In this document: piece by piece, positions 1 through 9,246 of the stretch | Position numbering within the stretch: the first letter of the stretch is position 1 | How the letters are laid out: each line of letters opens with the position of its first letter | Assembly: GCF_000378405.1 (NCBI RefSeq) | Contig: NZ_KB899636.1 | Location: 533,296 to 597,295 of the forward strand | Reading direction: 5' to 3' | Length of the DNA stretch: 64,000 bases | Source: Succinimonas amylolytica DSM 2873 | GTDB taxonomy: Bacteria > Pseudomonadota > Gammaproteobacteria > Enterobacterales > Succinivibrionaceae | The notes under the pieces: model-generated | The model's input: the letters and a program-made list of their open reading frames with translations, nothing else | Database searches by the model: none | What the model was told of the DNA's origin: nothing | Translations under genes and position numbers: made by a program

Positions 1-194
1 TTATGTACCGGACCATGAACTTACAACGGTCTAGTACTTTCTTTCATGGGGTATGTCAGGGATAAAACGGCCATACCCTGGGTGATTTGTATGTTTTATT
101 CTGGACAAGCTATGAAAACGAGAGTTTGCGAACCCTGTAATGTGTGGTAAATACTGATTCTGTGATCATCATATACTGTCTACGCAGATTGTCT
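1..194. other. Non-coding stretch downstream of priA
   Basis: I see no convincing gene here. The only structure is an imperfect hairpin with arms GGGTATG (49-55) and CATACCC (72-78). No T-tract follows it on either strand, so I do not call it a terminator. The piece is cut by the window edge. Confidence 0.5.
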
Positions 195-2516
195 TTAGAA
201 AGTGGTGGAGGGATCTACGTCAATTACGGTTCGGCAGTTATTCGCCCGTCTGATTTCGTTTTTATGGTGTATCAAAGATGTAAGGAATTTTTGAAGCTCT
301 GCACGGGTATCTGACTCTATGACAATATTAAGATAATATCTGTTGCCTTTTCTTTCCATGGATGCTGCCATAGGCGGGTGAATTTTTGTGTGGGGATACT
401 CTGTACAAATCTCCAGCAGATAAAAATAAATCTCATCCATAAGATCGGATAGAGATCTGTGACTTGGCGAACTGCCTCTGATAACGGCGTGACTGGTTAT
501 AGGTGGGAGTTTTAGCCTTTCTCTGCGGGACAGCTCCTCACTTGCGAAAGCGTTGTAACCTTCTTTTATGAGAAGTTCCAGCAAAGGGTGATTAGGCCAG
601 TAGGTCTGAAGAAGTACTCTCCCTTTTTTGGTAGCTCTCCCGGCACGTCCGCTTACCTGAATGATCAGCTGTGCTAGCTTTTCCCGGGAGCGAAAATCTT
701 CACTGATGAGACTGCTGTCAACATTGATTATGCCTACCAGTGTTACTTCAGGAAAATCATGCCCTTTGGCCAACATCTGAGTTCCTATGATTATGCGGTG
801 CTTTTTATCATTAATCTCCTGAAGATATTGTTCCAGTACACCTTTTTTGGTAATGCTGTCCCGATCAATGCGGACAATGCTTTCATTAGGGAAATGATTT
901 TTAAGGCAACTTTCCAGTTGTTCTGTTCCGTTTCCAGTGACTGTAAGATTTCTGCTTTTGCAAAGAGGACATTCCGAAGGGACGGGATATCTGGTTTCAC
1001 AGTGATGACACAGGAGAATATGACGGTCCTGATGATAACAAAGACTGGAATCGCAATTACTGCATAAAAATATATATCCGCAGTCGTGACAGATAATTTT
1101 AGGGGCATAACCGCGGCGGTTAAGCATTATTAAAACCTGATTGTTCTGTTCCAGCTCGGATCGAATTGCAATAAGCATAGAATCTGAAATACCGTGAAAC
1201 TGTCCTTCCCGGCACATATTAATGGGAATAATTTTTGCTGGCTGGGCATTTCCAGCTCTTCTGAGAAGTTTTATCTCATGGAATTTTCCGATCTTGACGT
1301 TGTAAAGACTCTCTAGCGACGGGGTTGCGGATCCGAGAATAATTGGAATATTCTCCATCCGGGCTCTCACAGTTGCGAGATCTCTGGCGTGATAACGGAA
1401 GCCGTCTTCCTGGCGAAAAGAGCTGTCATGTTCTTCATCAATAATAATTATTCCCGGAAATCGCATAGGGGTGAAAACGGCACTTCTGGTTCCAATAAGA
1501 ATGGCGGCATTTCCGCTCGAAAACAGCAGAAATGAATTAAGTCGTTCTTTTGCAGGCATCGCTGAGTTAATGCATACGATTGGGACTGAGAAACGCCGGT
1601 AAAAACGTTTTACAGTCTGTGGTGTTAAGTTTATCTCCGGAACCAGTACCATTGCCTGAAGTCCCTTGCGGATTATTTTTTCGATTATGTTAAGATATAC
1701 CTCAGTTTTTCCGGAACCAGTTACACCGTTTATGAGGAAAACATTGAATCCGCTTTTTGCACTTATTTCAGTGACAGCGCTATTCTGTTCCTCATTCATT
1801 GTAAATTCGTGATTAACGGAAATTTCTCCCTGATACCATGGTTTTTGACGTTCCCTTAGATTAATTCGTTTCAGCAGCCCTTTTTTTTCTAGTCCTTTAA
1901 GGATTGTGCCGGGGATTCCGATGTTTTTAAAATCCGCTGTTGACAGAGATTGTTTTTGAAGGCAGTTCCAGGCTTCTTTGGCTTTACAGCTACGCCCAAG
2001 CAGTTTTTCCGGGGCAGCGGTTTCGGTTTTCTCCCATCCTTCTATCTCTGGCAGTTTTGCAGGGTAACAGCTCTTCAGGAGTGGTGGAAGTGCCGAAAAG
2101 AACACTTCACCCACAGGATAATGGTAATATGACGCTGCCCAGAGCAGTACAGAAATTACGTTATGGTCAAATATCGGCACCTCATCAATGAATCTGAGAA
2201 TCTTCTTTATATTTCCCTGAGTGGCATTGTCCCGTGAAAGTTCATTTTTTGTGTGTTCAGAAACAACTACACCCATAAGCTCCCGGGATCCCACAGTGAC
2301 CAAAACCCGGCACCCTACCATGATTTTCGGGTAACGATCCGGGGCTTTTTCTGCCGTTAAAACGTCGGGATTTTGATTTTTGTAGGAAGTGGATTCCGAA
2401 AATATCAGTCCAAGGGCGTTGTCATCTGGGGAACAGTGATCTTCCGTTGTTTCATCGGGGGTCGCATATTTGAGGGTGTGGTAAATGTGGATATTTACGG
2501 CAACTTGCAGATACAT
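195..2516 (-). CDS. priA: Primosomal protein N' (replication restart helicase PriA)
   Basis: PriA is a 3'-to-5' superfamily 2 helicase that recognises stalled forks and starts PriB/PriC-DnaT-DnaC loading of DnaB. At 773 residues it is slightly longer than the E. coli protein (about 730). An N-terminal DNA-binding region is followed by Walker A (GVTGSGKTE), a DEEH Walker B box, and a zinc-binding insert with eight cysteines in paired C-x2-C motifs (CHDCGY, CSNC, CHHC, CPLC). The C-terminal helicase motif VSGRAGRA is present. The gene is divergent from rpmE, as in E. coli and Vibrio. The start at 2516 is the only reasonable one, although the first 50 residues contain a low-similarity insertion. 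Identification is firm. Confidence 0.97.
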   Translation of the reverse strand: MYLQVAVNIHIYHTLKYATPDETTEDHCSPDDNALGLIFSESTSYKNQNPDVLTAEKAPDRYPKIMVGCRVLVTVGSRELMGVVVSEHTKNELSRDNATQGNIKKILRFIDEVPIFDHNVISVLLWAASYYHYPVGEVFFSALPPLLKSCYPAKLPEIEGWEKTETAAPEKLLGRSCKAKEAWNCLQKQSLSTADFKNIGIPGTILKGLEKKGLLKRINLRERQKPWYQGEISVNHEFTMNEEQNSAVTEISAKSGFNVFLINGVTGSGKTEVYLNIIEKIIRKGLQAMVLVPEINLTPQTVKRFYRRFSVPIVCINSAMPAKERLNSFLLFSSGNAAILIGTRSAVFTPMRFPGIIIIDEEHDSSFRQEDGFRYHARDLATVRARMENIPIILGSATPSLESLYNVKIGKFHEIKLLRRAGNAQPAKIIPINMCREGQFHGISDSMLIAIRSELEQNNQVLIMLNRRGYAPKIICHDCGYIFLCSNCDSSLCYHQDRHILLCHHCETRYPVPSECPLCKSRNLTVTGNGTEQLESCLKNHFPNESIVRIDRDSITKKGVLEQYLQEINDKKHRIIIGTQMLAKGHDFPEVTLVGIINVDSSLISEDFRSREKLAQLIIQVSGRAGRATKKGRVLLQTYWPNHPLLELLIKEGYNAFASEELSRRERLKLPPITSHAVIRGSSPSHRSLSDLMDEIYFYLLEICTEYPHTKIHPPMAASMERKGNRYYLNIVIESDTRAELQKFLTSLIHHKNEIRRANNCRTVIDVDPSTTF

Positions 2517-2652
2517 TATTTTTATTACACCTATTGCACATTCTCTCTCAATAATATATCATGCGACCCGTTTTTTGACTTTTACTTTAACTATGTGTGG
2601 TGTCAGGCGCGAAAGTGGTCTGATGGCGACACAGCCTGAATGAGGTTTTTCC

Positions 2653-2868
2653 ATGAAAAAAGATATTCACCCAGCATATGATTTTATTACCGTTAAATGT
2701 TCTTGCGGTAACACCTTCAAGGTACGTTCAACTCTCGGCAAGGATCTCAGCATTGATGTTTGCTCTTCATGTCATCCTTTCTTTACCGGTAAGCAGAAGA
2801 TAGTTGACAATGCTGGACGTGTTGAGCGTTTCAATAAGCGTTTTGGCATGTTTGGCGCCAAGAAGTAA
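2653..2868 (+). CDS. rpmE: 50S ribosomal protein L31, zinc-binding form
   Basis: This 71-residue protein is L31 of the large ribosomal subunit, which bridges to the 30S head. It is the zinc (C+) form: the cysteines are C16, C18, C37 and C40 in KCSCGNT and [10 protein letters not shown], the latter being the L31 signature. A good ribosome-binding site (tgaggt) precedes the ATG at 2653. It is divergent from priA and ends in its own hairpin terminator. No zinc-independent paralogue lies in the window. Confidence 0.98.
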   Translation: MKKDIHPAYDFITVKCSCGNTFKVRSTLGKDLSIDVCSSCHPFFTGKQKIVDNAGRVERFNKRFGMFGAKK

Positions 2869-2891
2869 GCTGAATTTCTCTAAGTTCCATG

Positions 2892-2932
2892 AAAATCCCG
2901 TACTGAAACATGTTACGGGATTTTTGTTTTTT
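2892..2932 (+). terminator. Rho-independent terminator of rpmE
   Basis: A stem of AATCCCGTA with TTACGGGATT is closed by a short A-rich loop and followed by TTTTTGTTTTTT. It lies about 25 bases after the rpmE stop codon. Confidence 0.85.
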
Positions 2933-3156
2933 CATTATTATAAAAGTTGTCCCACTGAACAATTTTTGTTTCATTTTCCCAATTTTGTCGCAATATTGTT
3001 TATTCTTTGATCACGGCGGGTATTTTTTTGATGGGGATTATGCGATCCCAGCCCGTTTTTGGAGCAGATAATTCTGTTTTTTCAGGTCGTTTTCGTCTGT
3101 TTCGGACTTTTCAGATACAATAACAGTCACAGTCCTGTTTATTGGAGTTTTTTCTT

Positions 3157-4407
3157 ATGGCTGACAGTAAATTACATGAAGAAGCTTTGGAATATCACGA
3201 ACACCCGACACCGGGGAAGATTTCCATCAGCATTACCAAACCCGCGGAGACCGCTCATGATCTGACATTGGCATATAGCCCGGGAGTGGCTGAGCCGGTG
3301 CGTGAGATAGCGGACAGTCCTGACAATGCCTATAGGTATACCATCAAGGGCAATCTGGTCGCGGTTATTTCCAATGGAACGGCAATTCTTGGTCTTGGTA
3401 ACCTAGGACCTCTGGCATCGAAGCCAGTAATGGAAGGGAAGGCCCTGTTATTTAAGAAATTTGCCAATGTTGATGCCATAGATATTGAGGTTAAACACAA
3501 GGATATTGATGATTTTGTTAATACTGTCGCCAATATAGCTGATACTTTTGGAGGTATCAATCTTGAGGATATAAAGGCTCCTGAATGCTTTGAAATTGAA
3601 AGACGTCTTAAAAAACTTTGTTCCATTCCTGTGTTTCATGATGATCAGCATGGTACTGCCATAGTAACAACAGCTGGCATTCTCAATGCCCTTAAACTAC
3701 AGGGAAAGAATATTGAGGATTGCAAGGTGGTGTGTCTGGGGGCCGGTGCTGCAGGTGTTGCATGTTCGGATCTGCTTCTTGCCAGTGGGGCGAAGAGGGA
3801 ACGTTTCTTCATGGTAGACCGCCATGGAATTATTCGTTCTGATCGTACAGATCTTAATGGAGAGAAGCCTCGTTTTGTAAATGATTCTGGTCCAACTACT
3901 TTGACGGAGGCTCTTAAGGATGCCGATGTTTTCCTGGGTGTTTCTGGTTCAAATCTGGTGAGCGAGGAACAGGTTAAGAGCATGGCACCGAAGGCTGTTA
4001 TTTTTGCGTGTTCGAATCCTAATCCGGAAGTGGCTCCTGAAATTGTTAGGAGAGCTCGTCCGGATATTATTTTTGGTACCGGACGTTCTGATTATCCTAA
4101 CCAGATCAACAATGTTATCTGTTTTCCGTTCCTTTTCAGAGGAGCTCTTGATGTCAGGGCCACAGAAATCAATCTTGAGATGAAGAAGGCGGCTATGAAT
4201 GCTATTCGGCTTCTTGCTCAGGAACCGGTTCCAGAAGAGGTGGTTAAGGCTTCTGGGGCTGACACCTTGGAATTTGGTCCAGAATACATAATGCCGAAGC
4301 CGATGGATCGGCGTCTTGTTAAGCGCGTTGCCAAAGCAGTTGCAGAGGCTGCGGTACGGACTGGTGTTGCTAGGATTCCGATGCCTGAGCATTATATGGA
4401 AGACTGA
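3157..4407 (+). CDS. Malic enzyme, short form without phosphotransacetylase domain
   Basis: Oxidative decarboxylation of malate to pyruvate with reduction of NAD(P). I chose the ATG at 3157 (MADSKLHEEAL, 416 residues) rather than the in-frame ATG at 3142, because a GGAG sits about nine bases upstream of it and the N-terminus then matches the family. Visible motifs are YSPGVAEP near the N-terminus, the catalytic/metal segment DDQHGTAIV, and the dinucleotide-binding GAGAAGVA. The protein ends soon after the NAD(P)-binding domain, so it lacks the roughly 330-residue phosphotransacetylase-like domain of E. coli MaeB and resembles the short bacterial enzymes. Cofactor preference cannot be read safely. 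It is monocistronic with its own terminator and adds a pyruvate-forming route beside the PEP carboxykinase further along. Confidence 0.93.
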   Translation: MADSKLHEEALEYHEHPTPGKISISITKPAETAHDLTLAYSPGVAEPVREIADSPDNAYRYTIKGNLVAVISNGTAILGLGNLGPLASKPVMEGKALLFKKFANVDAIDIEVKHKDIDDFVNTVANIADTFGGINLEDIKAPECFEIERRLKKLCSIPVFHDDQHGTAIVTTAGILNALKLQGKNIEDCKVVCLGAGAAGVACSDLLLASGAKRERFFMVDRHGIIRSDRTDLNGEKPRFVNDSGPTTLTEALKDADVFLGVSGSNLVSEEQVKSMAPKAVIFACSNPNPEVAPEIVRRARPDIIFGTGRSDYPNQINNVICFPFLFRGALDVRATEINLEMKKAAMNAIRLLAQEPVPEEVVKASGADTLEFGPEYIMPKPMDRRLVKRVAKAVAEAAVRTGVARIPMPEHYMED

Positions 4408-4430
4408 TATTTTTTGATTTGCACTAGCCG

Positions 4431-4466
4431 AAGCCATGGTTAACAGAGTCCATGGCTTTTTTATTT
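4431..4466 (+). terminator. Rho-independent terminator of malic enzyme gene
   Basis: Inverted repeat AGCCATGG / CCATGGCT followed by TTTTTTA, starting about 25 bases after the stop codon. Confidence 0.85.
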
Positions 4467-4614
4467 GTCTGTTGTTGTTTTTTGTTATTCACCACTGACA
4501 GTTTCTTTGTCTGAGCAGGCCTCTGTTCTGATATCTCTACCTCAATAGCTCTCGATTTTCACATGGTCGATACTATATTTTCCTGAAATTATCCTTGCTC
4601 GTGATTATAATTCG

Positions 4615-4770
4615 CGGTTGTCCGGAGGTGTTTTGCTTAAAAAGGAATCTGGTGAAAATCCAGAACTGTCGCGCAGCGGTAACTTTGTAGCTGATTCTGA
4701 TAATGACACTGCCTGATGGTGGGAAGTCTCAGAGTTTTAAAGAAGTCCGAATACTTGCCCCGGTGTCTGT
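4615..4770 (+). promoter_or_regulatory. Cobalamin riboswitch upstream of btuB
   Basis: The leader carries the conserved pieces of an adenosylcobalamin riboswitch in order. They are a G/A-rich AAAAAGGAATCTGGTGAAAA segment, CCAGAACTGTCGCGCAGCGGTAAC as the B12-box core (about 4659-4682), GACACTGCCTGATGGTGGGAAG (about 4704-4726), and GAAGTCCGAATACTTGCCC (about 4742-4760). It ends about 35 bases before the btuB start, which fits translational control of the ribosome-binding site when the ligand is bound, as known for E. coli btuB. Confidence 0.93.
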
Positions 4771-4804
4771 TAACTTTTCACGCGTAATGAATAAGGACTT
4801 ATCA

Positions 4805-6655
4805 ATGAAAATTAAATACATGATGCTTGGGATGCTTTTTCCAGCGATGGTTTCTGCTGAGACCTTAAGGACAGAGGATGTTGTAGTTACAGCTTCCAGA
4901 ATAATGGAAAGCGAGTCATCTGTTCTGGCACCTGTTGAAGTAGTAACCAGAGAGCAGATAGAAAAAATGGAGCTTCACACCGTTAAGGAGGTTCTTGAAC
5001 TTCTTCCTGGTATTGATGCTATAAGTTATGGCGGACGTGGCCAGTCCGCAAATTTTTACGTTCGTGGGGGAAAGGCCGAACATGTGCTGGTTCTGCTTGA
5101 TGGCAATCCTTTGAATTCAACGGGCATTGCTGCTGTTAATCCAAATTATCTGCCCGCTGATATAATTGAAAGAATTGAATATATCAGAGGACATCGTGCC
5201 ACTGTTTATGGAGCCAACGCCCTGTCTGGTGTTATCAATATCATTACTCGCCCGGCTTACAAAAACCATCAGGAACTGAGTTATTCCTTTGGAACTCATG
5301 AGGCTCATGATCTTTCTGTTAATAACGCCGTGGCTCTTTCCGATAGCGATGTGATTAAAGTTGCCGGTGGAGTATCTAGTGCAGAAGGTTATAACGTGCA
5401 TCCTCTTCCCGGACTTAATGAAGGCGATAGGCATGGTTATAAGAACAAAAATCTTGAATTGTTATATGCGCATACTACTGGTGCGGGAATTGAAATTTCT
5501 GGAAGCTATAATTACATTTTTAACCGTGGAGATTATGATAATTCATATTATTCTGACTGGGGGAACGTTCATGAAACAGACCGCAATCAGGTGGAAAGAA
5601 ATATCTTTAATGTTGGATCTAACTATACCGGAGAGCTATACCGTTATGATCTGGGACTGATGTTTTCTAAGAGTAATGATTATAACTACCCCAAAGGTCA
5701 GGCTCTCTACGGCCTTTCATCTTCGGTTTTCAAGGTTCAGGCCTTCAACGGTCACTTTGTAAACTACTGGAATCCTTTAGGGGATTTGCTGACAGGTTTT
5801 GGTCTGGATTATGACAATAATGTGTTGGATCGTGATTCCAATACTTACGGAACAAAATTTGGAAATAGGGATATTTCTTTAGTAAACAGAGGATATTCCC
5901 TGCTTGCAAAATACAACGATGAAATGTTTCTCGGAGAAGCATCCGTACGTTTGGATGATAATTCCAGATTTGGAACCAAAACAACCTTTGATGCTGGTTT
6001 GGGTGTGAAAATTATTCCGTTACTGGCGATCTCGGTACGAGGTGGTACGGCTTTCAGAGCTCCGACTCTTTCGGAGCTCTATTATCCGGCAACATTTGGT
6101 CCGGCAGGAAACATTAATTTGAAGCCTGAAAAGTCTTCAAGTGTGGAATTTAATATTAAGGGAGGTGCTGAGAATTTCGGTTATTATTTGAACGGATACC
6201 TTAATAATGTTAGAGATATGATAGCCTGGGTTAACGGTTATGAAAATGTATCAAAAGCCAGAATTCGCGGATTGGAAGCCGGATTGGAGTATTCGTTTGC
6301 CAAATGGCTTTCAGTAAAGGCTATGGCTGATTTGATGGATCCAGAGGATCGTGAGACAGGAAAGGATATTGCTTACAGATCTCGTCAGACTTATAAGGCT
6401 CTCATAAATGGTGAGGCCTGTAATTTTGATTATTTCGGCAATTATCGTTTTGTATCACACAGGAATGTTGGATATGGCCCACGTTTGCCGGGGTATGGAA
6501 CGGTCTCTATCGGGGTAGGATATACCTGGAATGACAGAGTGCGTTTTGGAGTGAAAGCTGATAATCTGTTCGACAGGAAGTATGAAACACAAAGAGGATA
6601 TCCGTCTGAAGGAGCCGTTGTTAGCGGAACCATAACTCTGAAAAATTTCTTTTAA
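4805..6655 (+). CDS. btuB: TonB-dependent vitamin B12 outer-membrane receptor
   Basis: BtuB takes up cobalamin across the outer membrane using TonB energy. I place the start at the ATG at 4805 (617 residues): it has an AAGGAC ribosome-binding site, and the next 19 residues form a signal peptide ending in VSAE. An upstream in-frame ATG at 4703 lies inside the riboswitch and is not credible. Directly after the signal peptide is the TonB box (EDVVVTA), then the plug domain (about residues 35-145) and a beta-barrel ending in aromatic Phe, as usual for barrel insertion. The riboswitch and the MetH gene downstream in the window support cobalamin rather than a siderophore as ligand. The btuB-murI-rrn order is the same as in E. 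coli. Confidence 0.93.
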   Translation: MKIKYMMLGMLFPAMVSAETLRTEDVVVTASRIMESESSVLAPVEVVTREQIEKMELHTVKEVLELLPGIDAISYGGRGQSANFYVRGGKAEHVLVLLDGNPLNSTGIAAVNPNYLPADIIERIEYIRGHRATVYGANALSGVINIITRPAYKNHQELSYSFGTHEAHDLSVNNAVALSDSDVIKVAGGVSSAEGYNVHPLPGLNEGDRHGYKNKNLELLYAHTTGAGIEISGSYNYIFNRGDYDNSYYSDWGNVHETDRNQVERNIFNVGSNYTGELYRYDLGLMFSKSNDYNYPKGQALYGLSSSVFKVQAFNGHFVNYWNPLGDLLTGFGLDYDNNVLDRDSNTYGTKFGNRDISLVNRGYSLLAKYNDEMFLGEASVRLDDNSRFGTKTTFDAGLGVKIIPLLAISVRGGTAFRAPTLSELYYPATFGPAGNINLKPEKSSSVEFNIKGGAENFGYYLNGYLNNVRDMIAWVNGYENVSKARIRGLEAGLEYSFAKWLSVKAMADLMDPEDRETGKDIAYRSRQTYKALINGEACNFDYFGNYRFVSHRNVGYGPRLPGYGTVSIGVGYTWNDRVRFGVKADNLFDRKYETQRGYPSEGAVVSGTITLKNFF

Positions 6656-6668
6656 TGTTTTAAGAGGT

Positions 6669-6710
6669 TCCTGAAATCTACTCTGTATCATTTCAGAGGT
6701 TGTTTTTTTG
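6669..6710 (+). terminator. Rho-independent terminator of btuB
   Basis: Arms CTGAAAT (6671-6677) and ATTTCAG (6690-6696) are followed by AGGTTGTTTTTTTG. It starts 15 bases after the btuB stop. Confidence 0.75.
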
Positions 6711-6884
6711 AAGCCATTTGCGAAAAAACCGCAGATGGTTTTTGCTTTTTATCCATATCTGGGGGATATCGTTGTACGGAGTAGGGGAGGGATCACTTTT
6801 ATAATACTCGTGGAGTGTTTGGCAGAACTTCAGATAATTAGACAATATCATACTCACACCGAGTTTGTTCCTCTTTCTAATCAT
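6693..6884 (-). CDS. Possible small basic protein (unsure)
   Basis: A 63-codon reading frame with a plausible composition (basic, aromatic, ending in RFFRKWLQKNNL). An internal ATG at residue 12 is an alternative start. There is no strong ribosome-binding site, and its 3' end overlaps the btuB terminator hairpin, which argues against it. I do not recognise it. Confidence 0.25.
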   Translation of the reverse strand: MIRKRNKLGVSMILSNYLKFCQTLHEYYKSDPSPTPYNDIPQIWIKSKNHLRFFRKWLQKNNL

Positions 6885-7493
6885 TAATTATCGTTCCATA
6901 AACTGGCAAAAGCGGTAATTGTGCAGTAATTATGATGTTATTAGCTTATACCTAATTTTTTTGAAATTGTGGACAGATCATTGAGGATAATTGACCAACT
7001 CACAGAGTAACGGCATTTTTGACTGTGAAATTGACAGGTTGTTTTATCTTGCACACTCAAGTCCATTATTGGGGATAATTACTACAATGCACAGGTATAC
7101 CACAGGATATTGAGAGATTTGTAAACACTTTATTCTCAATAATTGTGCATTGTACTGGTAAGCAGATGTATTTTTTTTGAAAGTGATAATTGCAGACTAT
7201 ACAGTAACAGTTTTAATAACATGGCAGTAAGCATTGATTTGTTGTGGATATGTGGGTGTTTATATTTGTTTAGGTGGGGACAGGGGGTGTGATTTGTGAG
7301 GTAGTAAAGCGGGTGGCTAAGAGGATATAGTTGTTAACAACATGTGTATTATTTGACGATAAGTGTTAATAAATCCGAAATATTGTGAATAATCAGGGTG
7401 TGAATTGTGTTTAAGAACCAGAAGTTAATGATTATCATATTGATGATTTGTTTAACTGGATTGTCGTAAGGAAATGCTTGTTGAGGTATAGAG
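6885..7493. other. AT-rich gap before murI with inverted repeats and DnaA-box-like 9-mers
   Basis: No credible gene. It holds a nested inverted repeat (7083-7154), a GTTGTTAACAAC palindrome (7330-7341), and several 9-mers at or one base from the DnaA consensus TGTGNATAA: TGAGGATAA 6982, TGGGGATAA 7070, TGTGGATAT 7243, TGTGTATTA 7344, TGTTAATAA 7364 and an exact TGTGAATAA 7384. All are in one orientation. The + strand between 7240 and 7330 is notably G-rich. The murI ribosome-binding site (TTGAGG, 7480-7485) closes it. Confidence 0.55.
7083..7154. repeat. Nested inverted repeat
   Basis: The outer arms are TACAATGCACA (7083-7093) and TGTGCATTGTA (7144-7154), a perfect 11-base match. The inner arms are TATTGAGA (7108-7115) and TCTCAATA (7134-7141), also perfect. 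The 8-base palindrome GGTATACC lies at 7094-7101. No T-tract follows directly, although an 8-base T run occurs 17 bases further on. Confidence 0.8.
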
Positions 7494-8309
7494 ATGTTTA
7501 ATGTACTGTTTTTTGATTCAGGGGTGGGAGGTTTGTCTGTTTACCGGGATGTGATAGCTGAATATAAGGATATTGAACCGTGTTTTTTGTTTGACAATGC
7601 TTATTTTCCGTATGGCGATAAAGCATCTGATTTTATCAGGAACAGAGTTACTGCTTTGATAAGCAGAATAACAGAGATTTATCATTTTGATATGGTGGTG
7701 ATAGCCTGCAATACTGCCAGTACCATAGCACTTCAGTCTGTAAGATCCGTTGTAAATATTCCGGTAGTGGGGGTGGTTCCTGCCATTAAACCGGCGGCGC
7801 GACTTACAAAGAGAAAAATAATTGGGCTTTTGGCTACTCCTGGAACTGTTGCCAGAAGTTACACTCACGATCTAATAAGGAGTTTTGCTGGCGGAGTTCA
7901 GGTACTTAGTATAGGTACTACTGAGCTGGTACGTATTGCCGAGGATATGCTTGCAGGACTCTCATGCAATGTCGAGGAAATTGCAGAAGTGCTAATGCCC
8001 TGGACATCTCTTCCTGCTAACAGCCAGCCAGATGTAATAGTACTTGGGTGTACACACTTTCCTCATATTAAAAACGAGATTCATTGTATTATGCCGGAGG
8101 CACTGCTTGTTGATTCTGGCAGGGCCATTGGAAGAAGGGTTCGATCCTTGCTGAGCGCAATGTCGGAAAAGAGACAGTCCGTAAGCAGGGAATTTGCTGG
8201 AAAAATTGCTTTCTGTACAGATATAAGCATTCTTTCAGAGCAAAACAGGCAGGTATTTAATAAATTCGGTTTTTTGAAGTGTTTGGAATTCAGGCCTTGT
8301 GCTGGCTAA
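7494..8309 (+). CDS. murI: Glutamate racemase
   Basis: MurI interconverts L- and D-glutamate in the cytoplasm to supply D-Glu for peptidoglycan. The 271-residue protein has the N-terminal motif FDSGVGGLSV, with the catalytic Asp/Ser region, and PYGDK. The two catalytic cysteines are in ACNTAS and GCTHFP. The start at 7494 has TTGAGG eight bases upstream. It lies between btuB and the rRNA operon, the E. coli arrangement. The C-terminus is ordinary in length. Confidence 0.96.
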   Translation: MFNVLFFDSGVGGLSVYRDVIAEYKDIEPCFLFDNAYFPYGDKASDFIRNRVTALISRITEIYHFDMVVIACNTASTIALQSVRSVVNIPVVGVVPAIKPAARLTKRKIIGLLATPGTVARSYTHDLIRSFAGGVQVLSIGTTELVRIAEDMLAGLSCNVEEIAEVLMPWTSLPANSQPDVIVLGCTHFPHIKNEIHCIMPEALLVDSGRAIGRRVRSLLSAMSEKRQSVSREFAGKIAFCTDISILSEQNRQVFNKFGFLKCLEFRPCAG

Positions 8310-8374
8310 GAATTCAGGCAAACGACGTTTGTCAGTACGCAGTTATATTACGAGAAAAAACTCCTCCAGGCGCT

Positions 8375-8947
8375 TCAGGTTTTAAGAGAATTGTCCATTT
8401 TGGCTGGCCTGATAACCTTTACCCGATTTTTTTGGCGTATCAATGCGAGTTCGTCGGGGGTTGCTACGGCGGGGTTTATGGAATCAATATCAGTGTTCTG
8501 TGAGGTTCTGGAATATTCTGAACCTCGAATTTTGACGGTAATCCCGGTTTTTTTTGAAGTGTCGTAGCTATTATCACCTTGTCCTGTAATTTTGGCAGGT
8601 ATTTCGGTGTTGCTGTTTTCTGATTTTACGTCTCTAGGTACATTAACGTCAGAATCGGTATCATGTTTCAATACAGAGTAATGTGCGGAAAGTGTTGTCT
8701 GGTTTGCACTTTCTGGCACGGATATATCTGGTCTTGCAGCTTCCTTGTGAGAGGTTGTGTATTTTCCAGACATGAAAAGAGTTAAAGGTGATATAGCACC
8801 TGACATGAATATCAAAAAAGTGCTTAAAACGATAAATGCTCCAGTTTCTTCTGCGATATTGTCAATAAATCTGGTAACAAAGATGACATACAAAAGGGAG
8901 ATAACTAACGCGATAAAGCATGATTTTAGATATTTGGTGGATTTCAT
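8375..8947 (-). CDS. Membrane protein of unknown function
   Basis: I do not recognise this 190-residue protein. It begins with two hydrophobic segments (about residues 8-25 and 37-60, FIALVISLLYVIFV and IVLSTFLIFMSGAI), followed by a hydrophilic, Ser/Thr/Asp-rich tail of about 120 residues. The pattern suggests a small inner-membrane protein with a disordered soluble tail. It is convergent with murI, and its start lies about 300 bases from the rRNA promoter. It could be lineage-specific. Confidence 0.6.
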   Translation of the reverse strand: MKSTKYLKSCFIALVISLLYVIFVTRFIDNIAEETGAFIVLSTFLIFMSGAISPLTLFMSGKYTTSHKEAARPDISVPESANQTTLSAHYSVLKHDTDSDVNVPRDVKSENSNTEIPAKITGQGDNSYDTSKKTGITVKIRGSEYSRTSQNTDIDSINPAVATPDELALIRQKNRVKVIRPAKMDNSLKT

Positions 8948-9246
8948 TGTGTATGTTACCCCGTATAAAACAGCGCATGAGGAACTTTTGTGCGTAATTC
9001 TAGCAAAAACATGAAAACTGTAATGAGCCTAGTCGTTCAATAGAGTGACAATTGTCAGGTGTTGATACAGACGGTAATCGAGTAGAAGTTTGTCTGTATG
9101 TTGCTTGATAAATAACAATAAATGCTGAAAATCGTAAAATAATTGAATTTGATGACCATCACATAATGAAAAGTGGTTTGTTTTTGAGCAATTTGATTAA
9201 AAAATGGTCAAAAACTTGAAAAAAGAGATGAATTTTGAAAAAAGTG

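Noticed and set aside
7265-7295. G-quadruplex in the G-rich stretch before murI
   Set aside because: Only two G-runs of four or more are present close together; four tracts of three or more are not available.
6885-7493. Chromosomal replication origin
   Set aside because: DnaA-like boxes are present, but typical origin neighbours (mnmG, mioC, rsmG, dnaA) are absent and the btuB-murI-rrn order places this away from oriC in related genomes. Kept as a box cluster only.
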